From an uncultured Rubrobacteraceae bacterium (lineage in GTDB: Bacteria; Actinomycetota; Rubrobacteria; Rubrobacterales; Rubrobacteraceae): 6,109 bases of DNA. The stretch is from contig CADCUW010000263.1 of assembly GCA_902805985.1 (NCBI GenBank), positions 1 through 6,109 on the forward strand, given 5' to 3'. The translations under genes were made by a program, and so were the position numbers. The first letter of the stretch is position 1. Each line of letters starts with the position of its first letter. Under the pieces are notes generated by a model that saw only the letters and a program-made list of their open reading frames with translations, had not been told where the DNA came from and made no database searches. This document shows, one piece after another, positions 4,729 through 6,109 of the stretch.

Positions 4729-5457
4729 ATGGAACCCGGCATGCGAACCACACCGGCGCGGATACTCATTGCCGACGACCACGAGTTGGTCAGAGACGGG
4801 TTCAGGCGCATGCTGGGCTACGAGGAAGACCTCGAGGTAGTCGGCGAGGCGAGGGACGGCGGGGAGGCCGTGGATCTGTGCCGGCGCCTGAACCCCGACC
4901 TGGTGTTGATGGACGTGCGCATGCCCAAGATGGACGGCCTGGAGGTCACCCGCACGATAAAGGCGGAGCAGCCCTCGGTCGGCGTGCTCGTCGTGACCAC
5001 CTACGACAACCCCGACTACCTCCTCGAGGCGATAAAGGCCGGCGCCGCCGGTTACGTCCTCAAGGACGCCCCCAACCGGCAGCTGACCAACGCCATAAGG
5101 CGGGCGCTGGGCGGCGAATCGCCGCTAAACCAGGAGCTCGCCTCCCAACTGATACGGCGCCTCGCCGGCGAAGCCCCCCGCCCCGCGCAGGATGGCGCGC
5201 CTTCCGCGGGTGAAGGCCGCGGCGCGGGGGCGGCGTCCCTCCCGAAGGAGTTGACCCTCCGGGAGTTGGAGGTGCTGAAGCTAGTGGCCCTGGGGAAGAC
5301 AAACCAGGAGATCGCCGAGGACCTCTTCATCAGCAAGGCCACCGCCAAGGTCCACGTCAGGCGCGTGATCGCCAAGCTGGGGGTCTCGGATCGCATCCAG
5401 GCGGTTGTGCGCGCCCTGGAGCTCGGGCTCGCGCCCCCGCCCAACAGCGAACAATAG
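4729..5457 (+). CDS. NarL/LuxR-type response regulator, partner of the upstream kinase
   Basis: A 242-residue DNA-binding response regulator. The receiver domain (about 10-127) has the acidic pair Asp16-Asp17 (LIADDHELVRDGF), phosphoacceptor Asp62 (LVLMDVRMPKMDG), switch Thr90 (VVTTYDNP) and Lys112 (YVLKDA), so it should be phosphorylatable. A Gly/Ala/Pro-rich linker (about 147-171) leads to a LuxR-type helix-turn-helix (LTLRELEVLKLVALGKTNQE, then ISKATAKVHVRRVIAKLGV, 175-219). The ATG one base after the kinase stop is preceded by GGGGGAGGG, within the kinase 3' end, so expression is coupled; an ATG four codons later is a less likely start. It should bind target promoters once phosphorylated by the kinase. 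Targets are not shown by the sequence; autoregulation of the operon or control of the secreted protein downstream are possibilities only. Confidence 0.95.
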   Translation: MEPGMRTTPARILIADDHELVRDGFRRMLGYEEDLEVVGEARDGGEAVDLCRRLNPDLVLMDVRMPKMDGLEVTRTIKAEQPSVGVLVVTTYDNPDYLLEAIKAGAAGYVLKDAPNRQLTNAIRRALGGESPLNQELASQLIRRLAGEAPRPAQDGAPSAGEGRGAGAASLPKELTLRELEVLKLVALGKTNQEIAEDLFISKATAKVHVRRVIAKLGVSDRIQAVVRALELGLAPPPNSEQ

Positions 5458-5739
5458 GCCCCCACCGCTCCACCAAGTGCGCTAAACGTGCATCGCCGCA
5501 CCCGGGCGAATAGAGGACGAAATGCTCGGGCCGCCGGCCGGTATATGCACTGCGCATACACCCAGGGGCGTACACCCGGCTCCCTAAAGATGCGCCCCCA
5601 AGATACGCCTATGGGCCGACGGCGGGGCGCCCGCCGCCCGGTAACCTTCCCTTATAGAAGAAATTGGGCTTCCAAGGAGAAGTGCGACGGGATGGACAGA
5701 GGGTTGGCGGGGAAGACTACGAACAGAGGAGAATCAAAT
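5458..5739 (+). other. Spacer before the secreted protein gene, with hairpins
   Basis: There is no clear intrinsic terminator after the regulator gene; CCCGGGC (5501-5507) can pair with GCTCGGG (5524-5530) across a 16-base loop, with one wobble. TATGC/GCATA (5544-5558) and two TACACCC copies (5557-5563, 5571-5577) follow, then a compact GC hairpin (5620-5636). Further on, CCTT/AAGG with GAAG/CTTC (5650-5677) could fold in the leader of the next gene. I see no convincing promoter hexamers and no gene. Confidence 0.45.
5620..5636 (+). terminator. GC hairpin, possible terminator of the two-component operon
   Basis: CGGCGGG (5620-5626) and CCCGCCG (5630-5636) form a perfect 7-bp stem with a 3-base loop GCG. 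The bases after it (CCCGGTAACCTTCCCTTATA) are only mildly T-rich. It lies 163 bases after the regulator stop and 103 before the next ATG, so it could end the operon or sit in the next leader. Confidence 0.4.
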
Positions 5740-6109
5740 ATGAGAATCAGGTTGACGAGCAGGCTCTCCCTGCTCTTTGTGGCGTTTGCGCTGGTACTCG
5801 CGTTGCCGGCGATGGCGTTTGCGGATGTGATCTCCAACAACCTCGACGACTCGGTCGACGCCACCGCAGAGACCGTGAACCTCACGGCGGGGAGCGGCGT
5901 CAACGGCAACGTGAGCTTCTTCGTTGCCGACAAGACAAATGATGATGGGAAGAGCGGTTGTAACCTGACGGGTAGCACCAAGCTGGTAGCCGCGGTTGAC
6001 AACAGCGACGCCTCGGTGGCTACGGTGAGCGCCTCCTCCGTCGAGTTCACTAGCTGCGGAGACGTCAAGCAGCTCGCGGTTACGCCTCTCAAGGCCGGCC
6101 AGACGACTA
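5740..6109 (+). CDS. Secreted Ig-like (Big-type) surface protein, cut by the window end
   Basis: The first 123 residues of a longer protein. ATG 5740 is preceded by AGAGGAG (5725-5731) at ideal spacing. A Sec signal peptide is clear: basic start MRIRLTSR, hydrophobic core (LSLLFVAFALVLAL), and an Ala-X-Ala site MAFA, with cleavage expected after Ala28. The mature part is rich in Thr, Ser, Val and Asn. It reads like alternating beta strands of an Ig-like/Big-type domain: VNLTAGSGVNGNVSFFV, then VDNSDASVATVSASSVEFTS, then KQLAVTPLKAGQTT, where the 'NS..SVATVS.SSV.F' rhythm is typical. Cys74 and Cys106 could form a disulphide within this domain. I infer an extracellular or wall-associated structural or adhesive protein; the C-terminal anchor and any further repeats are outside the window. 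Similar proteins with this opening are, from memory, common in Rubrobacter. Confidence 0.88.
   Translation, partial: MRIRLTSRLSLLFVAFALVLALPAMAFADVISNNLDDSVDATAETVNLTAGSGVNGNVSFFVADKTNDDGKSGCNLTGSTKLVAAVDNSDASVATVSASSVEFTSCGDVKQLAVTPLKAGQTT

Noticed and set aside
5652..6092. A 146-residue minus-strand reading frame near the end
   Set aside because: It is the antisense of the secreted protein, which has a ribosome site, signal peptide and Ig-like pattern.
1..6109. CRISPR array, tRNA, rRNA or insertion-sequence ends
   Set aside because: No regular spaced direct repeats, cloverleaf-like sequence, conserved rRNA stretches or transposase-like proteins were seen.

Overview
The window looks like chromosomal DNA from a high-GC actinobacterium. 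The style of the genes (a DUF4118-like PAS/PAS/GAF HisKA_3 kinase, short conserved hypothetical proteins, a secreted Ig-like protein) recalls Rubrobacter or a near relative. That placement is inferred from remembered family resemblance, not from a search.

Layout. Bases 1-404 hold protein-like sequence that is broken: a frame-2 segment with an in-frame TAG at 185-187, then a frame-3 segment ending in a second TAG at 402-404. After this come two overlapping small conserved genes (420-668 and 665-979), the second being the well-spread 'LGRVVATPGALEAL...GDWGE...NELS' family. A strong GC hairpin (1111-1139) separates them from a convergent minus-strand gene (1167-1607), an ABM-like dimeric alpha-beta-barrel protein with a tail of seven-residue repeats. 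A gene-poor stretch with an inverted repeat (1608-1908) leads to a 59-residue protein with two membrane segments, started at a TTG (1909-2088).

The core is a two-component operon. A structured leader (about 2282-2384) precedes a membrane sensor histidine kinase (2385-4727), and one base later comes its NarL/LuxR-type response regulator (4729-5457). The leader carries a GNRA-capped hairpin followed by GCGCAAAGCCACGGGCCT, closely resembling the 5' half of the cyclic-di-GMP-I (GEMM) riboswitch. The usual 3' half is not recognisable. Instead, the conserved AGCC and CCTC can pair with the kinase Shine-Dalgarno. This is the most interesting signal in the window.

After a 282-base spacer, a secreted protein with a clear signal peptide and an Ig-like/Big-type region begins at 5740 and runs off the end. 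The kinase and regulator should work as a phosphorelay that turns a sensed signal into transcription. Whether the secreted protein is one of its targets cannot be told from the sequence.
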